DNA of 64,000 nt. It comes from Ruminimicrobiellum sp045223915. GTDB lineage: Bacteria; Elusimicrobiota; Endomicrobiia; Endomicrobiales; Endomicrobiaceae. The stretch's first letter is position 1. Each line of letters begins with the position of its first letter. Made by a program: the position numbers and the translations under genes. The notes beneath the pieces were generated by a model. The model was not told where the DNA came from. It saw only the letters and a list, made by a program, of their open reading frames with translations, and searched no databases. The DNA lies in contig JBGUZU010000002.1 of the NCBI GenBank assembly GCA_045223915.1, positions 1 through 64,000 of the forward strand, read 5' to 3'. This document shows, one piece after another, positions 54,888 through 64,000 of this stretch.

Positions 54888-55673
54888 TTAACCTTTAAAC
54901 TCAACACTGTTTAACAGCTTTTTTGTGTATTCGTGTTCGGGGTTTTCAAAAATTTCTTTTTTATTTTTTTGTTCCGCTATTTCCCCTTTATACATCACGG
55001 CAACATAGTCGGAATATTTTTTTGCTATTAATATATTGTGAGTAATCATTATCATCGTTAAATTTAATTCTTTTTTAAGTTCGGCAAACAATTCCAAAAT
55101 TTGTTTTTGAACCGTTAAATCAAGTCCGGAAGTCGGCTCGTCGGCAATAAGAAGTTTAGGATTGTTTATTATTGCCATAGCAATTAAAACTCTTTGCTTT
55201 TGCCCGCCGGAAAGTTGGTGCGGATAAGAATTATATATTCTTTCAAAATCGTCGAGTTTTACTTTTTCGAAAACTTCTTTTACTCTTTTTATTTTTTCTT
55301 CTTTGGTTAAATTTTTGTTGTACACTTCCAGAGCTTCCAGAACCTGTTTTCCAACCGTTATTACAGGATTTAAGTAAGAGTGCGGATCCTGCAACACTAT
55401 CGAAATATCTTTTCCTCTTATTTTAGTTATATTTGAAATTAAATCATTACCGCAAAAAGATATATTTCCTTTTTCTATTTTACCGTTATCTATGGAAATA
55501 AGTCCCATTAAAACAAGGGCAAGTGTGCTTTTACCCGAACCTGATTGTCCGACTATAGCACAAGTTTTTCCTTCTTCAATATCAAGATTAATATTTTTCA
55601 AAACTTGTTGATATTTCGAATTTACATAATAACCTGCATATAGATTTTTAACAGATAAAATATTATTTAACAT
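54888..55673 (-). CDS. OppD/DppD-type ABC transporter ATP-binding protein
   Basis: The first ATPase of the importer, 261 residues. Walker A GQSGSGKST, Q-loop IVLQDPHSYLNP, signature LSGGQKQRVLIA, Walker B LLIADEPTSGLD and switch His MITHN. I chose the ATG at 55673; a TTG 18 bases earlier is unlikely, and AAGGAAG precedes the ATG. The start overlaps the permease gene by 11 bases. It is shorter than classic OppD because the C-terminal oligopeptide domain is missing. Confidence 0.9.
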   Translation of the reverse strand: MLNNILSVKNLYAGYYVNSKYQQVLKNINLDIEEGKTCAIVGQSGSGKSTLALVLMGLISIDNGKIEKGNISFCGNDLISNITKIRGKDISIVLQDPHSYLNPVITVGKQVLEALEVYNKNLTKEEKIKRVKEVFEKVKLDDFERIYNSYPHQLSGGQKQRVLIAMAIINNPKLLIADEPTSGLDLTVQKQILELFAELKKELNLTMIMITHNILIAKKYSDYVAVMYKGEIAEQKNKKEIFENPEHEYTKKLLNSVEFKG

Positions 55674-56499
55674 TTTCTTCCTTGGGATCAAAAATATCTC
55701 TTATAGCTTCGCCTACCAAATTAAATGCCAACACCGTTACAAGTATTGCAATACCGGGAAAGAGAGAAAGCCACCATGCCATATAAATATAATCTTTACC
55801 GGATGTAAGAATTTGTCCCCACGACGGCATCGGAGGTTGAACACCAAGCCCCAAAAACGAAAGAGCCGATTCCGTAAGTATTGCTCCGCCTATCGCAAGT
55901 GACGAATATACCATTAACGGTGAAATAATGTTCGGTAATATATGAACGAAAAATATTTTTATGTTACTTATTGCCATCATTTTGGAAACCAATATAAATT
56001 CTCTTTCTTTTAATGATAATACTTCCGCTCTTACAAGCCTTGCAAGTCCCGGCCAGGAAGTAACACCTATAACTATCATAACATTGTAAATGTTAGGTTC
56101 TATAAAAGCGATTACAAGTATAATAAGAAAAAATGTAGGAAAGCATAAAACTATATCGGTAAATCTCATTATTATATAATCTATTTTACCGCCGTAATAT
56201 CCGGAAACTATTCCCAAAAATGTTCCTATAACAAGAATTATAAATACCGAAATAAATCCTACGGCGAGTGATATTCTTGCGCCGAAAATCATTCTTGTAA
56301 AAACATCCCTGCCTAAATCGTCCGTTCCGAAAAAATGAGTTAATGACGGTGCCTGTAATCTTTCGAACACGTTTTGTTCCGACGGAGTGTACGGAGAAAT
56401 AACGGGAGCAAACAAAGCAACGACTATTAACAGAGTTATTATCGTTAATCCCGTTAAAGCAAACTTATTTTTAAATAATTTTATTAAAACATTTTTCAT
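55663..56499 (-). CDS. OppC/DppC-type ABC transporter permease
   Basis: An inner-membrane permease of 278 residues with six hydrophobic segments. The N-terminal segment is followed by the FERLQAPSLTHFFGTDDLGRDVFTRM-type region typical of OppC proteins, and the EAA loop is near RLVRAEVLSLKEREFI. The C-terminus FNLVGEAIRDIFDPK is characteristic. It lies 122 bases after the OppB-type gene; that gap holds a dispersed palindrome and short repeats. No substrate-binding protein gene is in the window. Confidence 0.92.
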   Translation of the reverse strand: MKNVLIKLFKNKFALTGLTIITLLIVVALFAPVISPYTPSEQNVFERLQAPSLTHFFGTDDLGRDVFTRMIFGARISLAVGFISVFIILVIGTFLGIVSGYYGGKIDYIIMRFTDIVLCFPTFFLIILVIAFIEPNIYNVMIVIGVTSWPGLARLVRAEVLSLKEREFILVSKMMAISNIKIFFVHILPNIISPLMVYSSLAIGGAILTESALSFLGLGVQPPMPSWGQILTSGKDYIYMAWWLSLFPGIAILVTVLAFNLVGEAIRDIFDPKEENVK

Positions 56500-56556
56500 A
56501 AAATACAGTTTATAGTTTATAGTTTATGGTTTATAGTTGAAACTTAAAACAACTGC

Positions 56557-56583
56557 GAGATCCCGCATCAAGTGCGGGATGAC
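56557..56583. repeat. Dispersed palindrome (GAGATCCCGCAT family), copy 3
   Basis: Stem ATCCCGCA/TGCGGGAT with loop TCAAG, inside the OppB-OppC gap. Upstream at about 56508-56540 is a TTTATAGTTTATAGTTTATGG-type short repeat, and downstream at about 56585-56614 are ACAAACTAC-type repeats. It lies within an operon, so it could form an mRNA hairpin between the two permease genes. Confidence 0.75.
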
Positions 56584-56621
56584 AACTACAAACTACCAAC
56601 CACAAACTACAAACAAATTTT

Positions 56622-57590
56622 TTATTTGTACTTAATTCTCGGATCGGCATAAGTGTATAAAACATCCGCAATAATATTTCCGAGCAATGTAAGTATTGCC
56701 GTTAATGTTGCTATCCCCATAACTATCGGATAATCTCTTGCCATTACGGCTTCGTATCCCAATCTGCCTATACCGGGATAAGAAAATATCGTTTCAAAAA
56801 TAAAACTTCCGCCGATAAGTCCCGGAATGGAAAGACCTATTATCGTTATCATCGGTAAAAGTGTATTTTTTAATGCATGTTTAAATATTACTTGTTTTTC
56901 GGTTAGTCCTTTAGCATATGCGGTTTTAATATAATCTTGCTTTAATACTTCAAGCATTCCCGATCTTGTATATCTTGAAAGAGTTGCCAATGAAACTATA
57001 ACCGAAACCGCTACCGGCAATATTAAATGTTTGCTAATATCAAAAACTTTTTCAAAAATATTCATCGTATCAAAATCAAAAGATACAAGTCCCGATATCG
57101 GCAGCCACCCTAATTGAACGCCGAACAAAATCATAAACATTAAAGCCAACCAAAAAGACGGCACCGAATAAGATATGAACAGCAGAATAGTTATCGATTT
57201 ATCCGCAAAAGAATCCTTTTTTATGGCACAATATATTCCGAGAGGTATAGAAAGAAGGCAAATAAAAAATAACGATAAGACATTAAGTAAAATCGTTGCA
57301 GGCAATCTTTCGAAAATTTTGTCCCTGGCAGGTCTTGAATCTTTAAAAGAATTACCGAAATCAAAAACTACCAATCTTTTAAGCCAATCTACATACTGAA
57401 CATAAAAAGGTTTGTCTAACCCGTACAATTGCTGTAACCTTTCTTTAGCTTCGGCAGTAACCTTCATATTCATATCGGTTATAGAATCGGTAGGTTTGCC
57501 GGGAGTAATATGCATAATAAAGAAAGTTATTACGGTTATTCCTATAAGTATCGGTATTGATGATATTATTCTTTTAATAAAGTAGTACAT
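56622..57590 (-). CDS. OppB/DppB-type ABC transporter permease
   Basis: The first permease and first gene of the importer operon, 322 residues. The N-terminal IKRIISSIPILIGITVITFF and the HITPGKP segment are typical of OppB/DppB/NikB. The EAA loop is near LKQDYIKTAYAKGLTEKQV, and the C-terminus ends in YTYADPRIKY. Six hydrophobic segments are visible. No ribosome binding site is seen; a TATAAT lies 11 bases before the ATG, so the leader may be very short. The substrate is unknown: peptides or nickel fit the sizes. Confidence 0.92.
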   Translation of the reverse strand: MYYFIKRIISSIPILIGITVITFFIMHITPGKPTDSITDMNMKVTAEAKERLQQLYGLDKPFYVQYVDWLKRLVVFDFGNSFKDSRPARDKIFERLPATILLNVLSLFFICLLSIPLGIYCAIKKDSFADKSITILLFISYSVPSFWLALMFMILFGVQLGWLPISGLVSFDFDTMNIFEKVFDISKHLILPVAVSVIVSLATLSRYTRSGMLEVLKQDYIKTAYAKGLTEKQVIFKHALKNTLLPMITIIGLSIPGLIGGSFIFETIFSYPGIGRLGYEAVMARDYPIVMGIATLTAILTLLGNIIADVLYTYADPRIKYK

Positions 57591-57629
57591 ATATGCTTGA
57601 TATTATAAATAATTATTACCAAAATTTAA

Positions 57630-57672
57630 AATAAAAAAATAAAGGAGATAATTTTCATTATCTCCTTTATTT
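57630..57672 (-). terminator. Rho-independent terminator of the autotransporter gene
   Basis: A perfect 15-base stem (AAATAAAGGAGATAA/TTATCTCCTTTATTT) with a 6-base loop, followed on minus by a T-rich run. It lies 26 bases after the autotransporter stop codon. The stem contains AAGGAG, a ribosome-binding-like motif, but no start codon follows it. Confidence 0.88.
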
Positions 57673-57697
57673 ATATTTACTTTTCCGCAATTTCGAA

Positions 57698-60600
57698 TTA
57701 GTCTGCAGTGGTAATAGTTATTTCTACTCTTCTGTTTTGAGCTCTTCCTTCTGCTGTATCGTTTGAAGCTATAGGTTCACTCTTACCTTTACCGATTACG
57801 GCAATATTGTTTCTTACACCGTAATCTTTCTTCAATGATGTTGCAACGGAAGATGCTCTTTTTTCCGATATAACTTGGTTAACTTCATCGCTTCCTACGT
57901 TATCGGTATGTCCTTCAACCAAAACTTCCGCATCAGGATAATTTTCCAATTCCGTTGCTACTTGTTTCAAACTTGTTTTTCCGTTATTATTCAACTGATC
58001 GGTTCCGAATACGAATGTAGGTTTTTCGCCTAATTTAAATGTTTTAATTTTTTTGTTTTTCATTTTTTCCGCTTCTTGTTCGCTTACAACATTTGCTTCG
58101 TATTTCTGTATTCTGTTCTGCAATTCTTTTTCTCTTTCTTTAGCATCATTTAATTCTTTTTCTTTATTTTTCATTTCTTCTTTTAATGCTTCTTCTTCGG
58201 TTATCTTATCGTTCAACATTGCTGTTATTTTTTCTACATCTTCATCGGTAACTTTCTTGTTATTTACACATCCGAATTTATACATCAATCCGACATTTGC
58301 ATAGTAGTTAGTTGCAACATTTGCAAAGTTTCCTAATCCGTTTGCAAATACGTTCCAGTTTTCGGATAAATCATAATCTACTCCGATTCCGCCGGTTATT
58401 GTTGTTTGCGCATTTTCAGCACTCCATATCTTCATCTTTGTTTCATCTTTGAAATCCAACAATGATGATTCTATTTCATTTTGTTTGTCGGTCAACAACT
58501 GTCTTGCTCCGGCTTTTGCATACCATCCGAATTTCTTTACTTTTCCGTTCAATTCAAGTCCTGCTCTTGCTTCTGCAGTAAGTGCATTGTAATCTTCTAT
58601 CTTCAAGTTCAATGATTCTGCATTCTTTTCTTCGTAGCCTTCGTTGTTCATGTAACTTCCGATTGCACCTATAAACGGTTTCAAGTATATTTTGTGTTTT
58701 GATTGACTGTCTTTCTTATTCAAGCTTATCTTGTATCCGACTTCCAAATCTAATGCTGCACTGTAACCGTTATGTTCGCTGTTTGCCGTTCTGTCCATAA
58801 ATGCAATTGTTCTGCCTATTGCATATTGTTCATATCCACCTAACAATAATCCTTTCAATAACCATTTATCTGTTTCGTATCCGCCATAGAAACCTAAGTT
58901 AATGTCGTTCATTGTAGCTTTATCTTTTACTTGTTTCAATTCGCTTGTTCCGTAACCTGCCGTAACACCCAATGTCAAATTCTTTGCGGATATCATATCG
59001 TATCCTACTAAGAATCCGTTTACTGATGTTTCATGTTTAGGTGAATTTTTGTCATTGTCTACACTGTAGTTATTGTAATAATATTCTGCCCAAACTTTGC
59101 TGTGAGCTTTCTTGCAAGGTAATATATCAGCTGTTCTTTCTTTCACTTTATCGTATACATGTTCTGCTTTTGTATTAAAGAATGTTAAGTTAGTTGCATT
59201 TGAATGTATTACTCCGCCGATATCATTTAATGCAGCTTTCAAACCTTCTATATCGTACGTTTCCTCATAATAATACAATTGTTCCATTGCATCTAACGAA
59301 TTTGTTATATCTCCGGGATTTCCTGTTGAAATTGCATCTATTGCATTTGCAACTTCTTGTTCGTTATGGCTTCTGTCAAATTCGGTTGCTTCGGCATATT
59401 CACTTTGTTTTCTCTGCAATTCAATCTTCAAAGCATTTCCTTCGGTGTATACTCTGGTTGATATTCTTGTATCATATCCTTCTCTCAATCCTCTTGCATC
59501 GTTATCGTTGAATGTTACATTTGCTTCATCGTATTCGAATCCGTCTGCCAATGAACTTGCATTTATTAAGTCTATTGTTTCGGCAACATAATATTTACCT
59601 TCTATGTTATTCAATGTTATCTTTGCATTGTCTCCGATTGTCGTTGTTCCGGATACTTGAGTATTATCATTATAATGACCTTCGCTATCCATATCGAATT
59701 GCCCGAACTCTACATCGTAGTTTCCATCTTCCGCAAATGTTAAGTTACCGGTTACTTTAAATGTTGCTGTTGAATTTCCGGGTGCAAATGTTGCTCCGGC
59801 TCCGATTATTAAATCTCCTGCTGTTATATCTCCATATCCTTGCAATAATGCATTTTCTACTTTCATTTCATTTGTAACTTCAAATGTGCTTCCGCTTCCC
59901 ATTTCAGCATCATTGTTTATTATAAATGTTCCGTTTGTAATATTTGCATTTATTGCTTTGAAGTTTTCCGTTACGGTCATTGTTGCTGCGCCGGTCTTGT
60001 CGAATGTTCCTATGAAGTTTGTTGTATCAAATTCGTTCAATGTAACTTCACCTTCTGCATCATAGAACTCAACTGCTGAATCTTCTGCTCCGCTGCCTGA
60101 TACTTTACCGTTAATATTTTTCGTTGTTCCTATTATTGTTCCGCTGCTTATTATTGTATCTCCGGCATATCCGTTTGTCTCCATTTGTAAATCTAATGCC
60201 CCTTCTCCCGTCTTTACCAAATCTTTGTTACCGAATATTTTACCGGTTAATGTCGTTGTGCTTTCTACTACTTCTATATTTACATCGTTATGATCGGTTC
60301 CCATTATCTCATTTGAGAGAGAAACTTCAGCATCACTGTTAATTATTAACTTTCCACCGTCCATATATATCGTATTTGTACTTATTCCTCCTGCCTCTTC
60401 TATCTCTATCGCTCCTTTACTTATTGTCGTTGTTCCGGTATATGCATTGTCACCACTCAATGTTACTGTTCCTTCACCTTCTTTTACTATCTTTCCTGCT
60501 CCGGTGATTGCTGCTGCTATCTCTGCGGCTTCTTCGTCCTTCAAGTTCAATACTGTTTCTTCACCGGTTATTGTTATGCTGTCACTGATAGCCAAATCTG

Positions 60601-63600
60601 CCGCATCGGTTATTAATGTTGAACCGTCTGCTACGGTTATACTGTCTGCCGTTATTGAACTTGCTCTTACATTTTCAAATTCGCCGCCTGTTATATTTAT
60701 CTCTTTCTGTTCAATGTTTGCTTGGTTAACTAAATCGTTTTCTACTACCAATATTCCCTCACCGTCTTCTGCCATTGTTATTTCGTTGTTATTTGTTCCG
60801 CCTATAAATGTCAATGTTCCGTTATTCTCTATTCCTTCAGTTGTCGTTATATCATCTGCTATTGTCTTAAATCCGTTCCCTTCGGTTATTGCTATAGCAT
60901 TTTGACTTATCGCCGTTCCTGTTGAATTTTCTATTGTTCCATCTATAGTCAAGTTCCCTTCACCGGTTATTTCAATTTTGTTTACACCTTCTCCGGTGTA
61001 TGTCATTAAACCTTCGTTCGTTATTCCGTCTGTTACCGATATATCATTTATATTAACTTCGAAACTTGAATCTTCGTCTGCTATAGTTACCTTGCTTTGT
61101 TTTATACTTGTACCTTCTTCATTTGTAAATGTTGTTGATGTTATTTTTAATTCTCCGCTTCCGTCTATAACATTCTTATTTACAACATCTCCGGGCTCGT
61201 CGTCTTCTCCGGTTACATCTATAACAAGCACACCGTTATTTGTTATTTTGCCGCCGTTTTCCCATGTATTTATTTCAGCATGTGTTGTAAATGTTACATC
61301 TTCATCAACCGTTACATTTGTTTGTTTTATTAAACTGTTGTTTTCCAAATCGTTCTTTACAGTTAAGTTTCCTTCACCTGTTATTTCGTTATCATTTACC
61401 ATATCGCTTCCGACAAATACCAATTCGCCTGAATTTGCTATTCCGTTATTGATCCATAAGTCATATGCATTTGCCTGTAAACTTGCACCTTCATTGATTG
61501 TTATTGAATTTTGTTCAATAATCATTCCGTCTTTATTTATAACATCTCCGGATATTTTTAAGTTTCCTGATGCTCCTGTTGCCGAATGTCCGTGTATGAC
61601 ATTCTCGTTCGTTCCACCCGTAAATTCTAAATCACCAACGTTTAGTATTCCGGATGTTGTTGTTGTTTTTATATCATCTGCATTTGCAACTAAAGAACCT
61701 CCGTTGCTTTGTATTTCTACATATGCTTGCTCTATTTTGGTTCCGGTTGAATTTACAACTTCTCCGGAAATATATAAAGATCCTCTTGTTCCCTCTATTA
61801 CATTTTTATTTGTTCCGCCGGTAAATTCCACAATACCTTCATTTGCTATTTTACCGTCGGTTGATGTAATAATATTATCCGCATTTGATGTCAATATTGC
61901 CAAATCCCCAACTGTTATCGTTGTTGCTTTTATACTTGCCGCATCATCTACGGTTATTTCCGCATTCTCGGATATATTTATATTTTCCTGAGATATGTTA
62001 CTTGCAACATTAATTTTATCTTGTAACTCGGTATTCCCTACACCTTTAATTTCGGTTTCTAATGAGGCTACCTCAACATCAGCAGCTGTATTACCTATCA
62101 ACACCAATTCGCCGTGATTCATTATTAAACCGGTTGCTACATCTTCCGAATTTTTCAAATTATCAACTTTTACGGTTAAACTGCTGCCTTCAACATCGCT
62201 TATTTCTATTCTGCTTTGTGAAAGTACTCCGTCACCCATATCTATTGCAACACCGTTAATTGTTGTTGATCCTGTTCCGGATATACCTTTTGTAAATGTT
62301 GATGAAGATTTGGATAATACCAATTCTCCGTTATTTAAAACATCTGCTGTGGCTTCATTTGTATCATCAAATGTTACACCGTTAAGAACAGTCTTTCCTT
62401 CGTTCGTTATTATTGCTGTTCCCGTATTGCTGCTGAATACAACGTTGTTAACTTCAAGTCTTCCGTCAACGTCACTTACGGTCAAAGCATTTTCAAAACC
62501 ATTTATGGTTAACTCTTGAGATTCCTCTTCGTTATTGATTTTTAATGTATATTTATCTGTCTTTAATCCGGTTAAAGAATTTGTACTTAATAATACTTTT
62601 CCGGAATCAAGTGCATTTATAGCTAAATCCGCTTTTAATGTGTCTTGTACTCCGCCATCATCTATCCATTCGGTTACAAAATCATTACCTTCGTCGTCAC
62701 CTGTTACCAAATAAAGTGCTAAACCGTCATATACCGCATTTGGTAATCCACCGTAACCTTCTGCCATTATACTTAACCATGTAGAATCTGTTTTTGTAAG
62801 ATCTTGTTCTACTGAATATGTCAATTCCGTTGTACCGAAAGTAGCATATTCAAGCAATGTTTGAGTAAAACTGTCTGCTATTTGAAGATCTGTTTTTGTT
62901 GCCTTATCGCTATCGGATAAAACATTTATCAAACCGATCTTCATTGTGCTGCCTTCGCCGAAATTCGTACTTGTTAACAAATCTGCTGTTTTTGCTTGTA
63001 AATCAACATCAAAGTTATAGTTCCAAGTTACACCTTCCGCTACATTTATTCCCTCGATATTCATATCATTGGTTTCGCCGTTAGCTATATCCAATGTTGC
63101 ATTTTCACCTATATTTAATGTAGATGTTCTTAAATTGCTTTCATCCGCCAATTTAAGAGTATTACCTTCTTCTAAATTAATAGCATTTTGACTGATAAAA
63201 GCATCTTCATCCACGAAAACATCACCTTTAACATTTACTACCGAACCGCCTGATGCTGCTCCGCTTACACTGTAAGAAACAGTTCCGCCGGTAACATCAT
63301 ATACACCTGTTTCGGTGTTGGATACTAATGCTTTAACTCCGCTTGCATTAGATATTAATGTTCCGGAATTTGTTATTTCGGTTGCTTCTATCGTTCCGCC
63401 TTGATATTCATCACCTTCACCGGTTACATAATTTTCTATTGTAGCACCCGCTTCATTGGTTATTTCTGTTGCTTTAATCGAGCCTGAACTTACTATTGCA
63501 CCTTTGTTTGTTACTGAATCTGCAGAGATTGAACCGTCTTGATTATTCTTTATTGTTGCATTTTCATCATTTTCCAACAAAGCATTAGCTTCTTCATTTT

Positions 63601-64000
63601 CTGCTGCAATACTTCCTGTATTGTCTATAGTACCCATATTGAACAATTTTGTGGTTGCTGTTATTGTTGCCCCGCTTTCATTTATAATAGATCCTGTCCC
63701 TGATTCGTTTCTTAATGTTGCTGCTGTTATTGCGGCTTTATTATCAAGTTCTAACACATTTGATAATGTTCCTCTTGCATTTATATCTCCGCCTTCATCA
63801 TTTGTAAGGTATATATTTACATTTATATCGTTTTGATCTATTTTTGCCTTATTTACTAACTCTGTATCTATACTTAAGTTTCCGTAAACTGTTTCACCGC
63901 TTTCTGCATCGGTTAAACCGGTAACTTCCGTTTCGTTTGTCATTTCGCTCAATCCGAAGAATATTAAATCTCCGGCATTTGCTATTTTGCTGTCGGTCAT
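57698..64000 (-). CDS. Autotransporter with C-terminal coiled coil and OmpA domain (5' end outside window)
   Basis: At least 2100 residues; the true start lies beyond the right edge, because the first visible part is passenger repeat with no signal peptide. Layout of the visible part: residues 1-1150 are beta-helix-type passenger with diverged repeats of about 70 residues (pattern ITxxGIxNxGxLxFxGGTN then GNLxIxGxVxNxxGTxIxQ). Residues 1165-1300 carry autotransporter-associated beta-strand repeats (GEGTVTLSGDNAYTGTTTI). Residues 1627-1912 are the outer-membrane beta-barrel (SKVWAEYYYNNYS to VGLMYKFG). Residues 1914-1980 are a charged coiled coil, and 2003-2095 an OmpA-like domain with VEGHTDNVGSDEVN, KRASSV and AQNRRVEI, which bind peptidoglycan. 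Barrel followed by an OmpA domain is unusual, because autotransporter barrels normally end the protein. Plus-strand reading frames here are antisense artefacts. Confidence 0.92.
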   Translation of the reverse strand: MTDSKIANAGDLIFFGLSEMTNETEVTGLTDAESGETVYGNLSIDTELVNKAKIDQNDINVNIYLTNDEGGDINARGTLSNVLELDNKAAITAATLRNESGTGSIINESGATITATTKLFNMGTIDNTGSIAAENEEANALLENDENATIKNNQDGSISADSVTNKGAIVSSGSIKATEITNEAGATIENYVTGEGDEYQGGTIEATEITNSGTLISNASGVKALVSNTETGVYDVTGGTVSYSVSGAASGGSVVNVKGDVFVDEDAFISQNAINLEEGNTLKLADESNLRTSTLNIGENATLDIANGETNDMNIEGINVAEGVTWNYNFDVDLQAKTADLLTSTNFGEGSTMKIGLINVLSDSDKATKTDLQIADSFTQTLLEYATFGTTELTYSVEQDLTKTDSTWLSIMAEGYGGLPNAVYDGLALYLVTGDDEGNDFVTEWIDDGGVQDTLKADLAINALDSGKVLLSTNSLTGLKTDKYTLKINNEEESQELTINGFENALTVSDVDGRLEVNNVVFSSNTGTAIITNEGKTVLNGVTFDDTNEATADVLNNGELVLSKSSSTFTKGISGTGSTTINGVAIDMGDGVLSQSRIEISDVEGSSLTVKVDNLKNSEDVATGLIMNHGELVLIGNTAADVEVASLETEIKGVGNTELQDKINVASNISQENINISENAEITVDDAASIKATTITVGDLAILTSNADNIITSTDGKIANEGIVEFTGGTNKNVIEGTRGSLYISGEVVNSTGTKIEQAYVEIQSNGGSLVANADDIKTTTTSGILNVGDLEFTGGTNENVIHGHSATGASGNLKISGDVINKDGMIIEQNSITINEGASLQANAYDLWINNGIANSGELVFVGSDMVNDNEITGEGNLTVKNDLENNSLIKQTNVTVDEDVTFTTHAEINTWENGGKITNNGVLVIDVTGEDDEPGDVVNKNVIDGSGELKITSTTFTNEEGTSIKQSKVTIADEDSSFEVNINDISVTDGITNEGLMTYTGEGVNKIEITGEGNLTIDGTIENSTGTAISQNAIAITEGNGFKTIADDITTTEGIENNGTLTFIGGTNNNEITMAEDGEGILVVENDLVNQANIEQKEINITGGEFENVRASSITADSITVADGSTLITDAADLAISDSITITGEETVLNLKDEEAAEIAAAITGAGKIVKEGEGTVTLSGDNAYTGTTTISKGAIEIEEAGGISTNTIYMDGGKLIINSDAEVSLSNEIMGTDHNDVNIEVVESTTTLTGKIFGNKDLVKTGEGALDLQMETNGYAGDTIISSGTIIGTTKNINGKVSGSGAEDSAVEFYDAEGEVTLNEFDTTNFIGTFDKTGAATMTVTENFKAINANITNGTFIINNDAEMGSGSTFEVTNEMKVENALLQGYGDITAGDLIIGAGATFAPGNSTATFKVTGNLTFAEDGNYDVEFGQFDMDSEGHYNDNTQVSGTTTIGDNAKITLNNIEGKYYVAETIDLINASSLADGFEYDEANVTFNDNDARGLREGYDTRISTRVYTEGNALKIELQRKQSEYAEATEFDRSHNEQEVANAIDAISTGNPGDITNSLDAMEQLYYYEETYDIEGLKAALNDIGGVIHSNATNLTFFNTKAEHVYDKVKERTADILPCKKAHSKVWAEYYYNNYSVDNDKNSPKHETSVNGFLVGYDMISAKNLTLGVTAGYGTSELKQVKDKATMNDINLGFYGGYETDKWLLKGLLLGGYEQYAIGRTIAFMDRTANSEHNGYSAALDLEVGYKISLNKKDSQSKHKIYLKPFIGAIGSYMNNEGYEEKNAESLNLKIEDYNALTAEARAGLELNGKVKKFGWYAKAGARQLLTDKQNEIESSLLDFKDETKMKIWSAENAQTTITGGIGVDYDLSENWNVFANGLGNFANVATNYYANVGLMYKFGCVNNKKVTDEDVEKITAMLNDKITEEEALKEEMKNKEKELNDAKEREKELQNRIQKYEANVVSEQEAEKMKNKKIKTFKLGEKPTFVFGTDQLNNNGKTSLKQVATELENYPDAEVLVEGHTDNVGSDEVNQVISEKRASSVATSLKKDYGVRNNIAVIGKGKSEPIASNDTAEGRAQNRRVEITITTAD

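Noticed and set aside
60447..61991. Long plus-strand open frames (152 and 337 codons) opposite the autotransporter passenger
   Set aside because: They are antisense to a repetitive, compositionally biased passenger gene, encode Ser/Pro/Val-rich low-complexity protein with no motif, and lack promoter or ribosome binding sites.
57698..64000. Possible CRISPR array from repeated motifs in the passenger
   Set aside because: The repeats are long, diverged, in frame and coding; there are no short identical repeats with unique spacers.

Overview
The window is AT-rich bacterial chromosome, packed tightly and coded almost entirely on the minus strand; only one clear gene, an acyl-ACP thioesterase, is on plus. 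The organism is Gram-negative: there are heptose and KDO genes for LPS, an O-antigen ligase/polymerase, an autotransporter with an OmpA domain, and a type IV prepilin. A giant secreted protein carrying PEP-synthase-like, CPBP-like and caspase-like segments, prepilin-type genes and a FatA-type thioesterase together recall Elusimicrobiota or Omnitrophota-like lineages, probably anaerobic and gut-associated. That placement is an inference from gene content and was not tested against any database.

Layout from left to right. 1-129 holds a long inverted repeat. 130-3798 is a minus-strand operon phoH2 - PHP phosphoesterase - DUF2779 double nuclease. 3976-4713 is the thioesterase, divergent from phoH2. 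4750-6688 carries cstA and a GNAT acetyltransferase. 6885-26663 is one gene of 19.8 kb (6592 residues), preceded by a small membrane protein gene; a terminator-like hairpin separates the two. 27312-36179 is a surface and metabolism cluster: glgB, Ste24-type protease, M42 aminopeptidase, rfaD, rfaE1, kdsB and pyrG, ending in a terminator. 36232-42441 encodes an ankyrin protein, a 1546-residue TPR protein and a small membrane protein. 42484-44471 has a tRNA nucleotidyltransferase, tRNA-Ser(CGA) and a prepilin with a clean promoter. 44566-50672 is a pyrimidine operon (pyrR, exported TPR protein, pyrB, pyrC, pyrK) coupled to an O-antigen ligase. 50787-52424 has rmuC and a SLOG protein. tRNA-Gly(CCC) follows, then an OppBCDF-type ABC transporter operon ending in a second tRNA nucleotidyltransferase. 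57698-64000 is the C-terminal part of a huge autotransporter that runs off the right edge.

The most notable observations are these. (1) The giant exported protein contains two diverged ~1750-residue copies of a module (CPBP-like, helical repeats, phosphohistidine domain, ATP-grasp), with a clan-CD cysteine peptidase signature between them and a tail containing nuclease-like, GHKL-like and low-molecular-weight phosphatase-like segments. (2) The CTP synthase has lost its glutaminase triad (Cys to Ser378, His to Asn502), which predicts an ammonia-only enzyme. (3) Two tRNA nucleotidyltransferases differ by the flexible loop whose loss is known to create CC-adding enzymes. (4) The autotransporter barrel is followed by a coiled coil and a peptidoglycan-binding OmpA domain. 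(5) Two families of short dispersed intergenic repeats occur, one showing compensatory base changes in its stem. Neither a CRISPR array nor an insertion sequence was seen.
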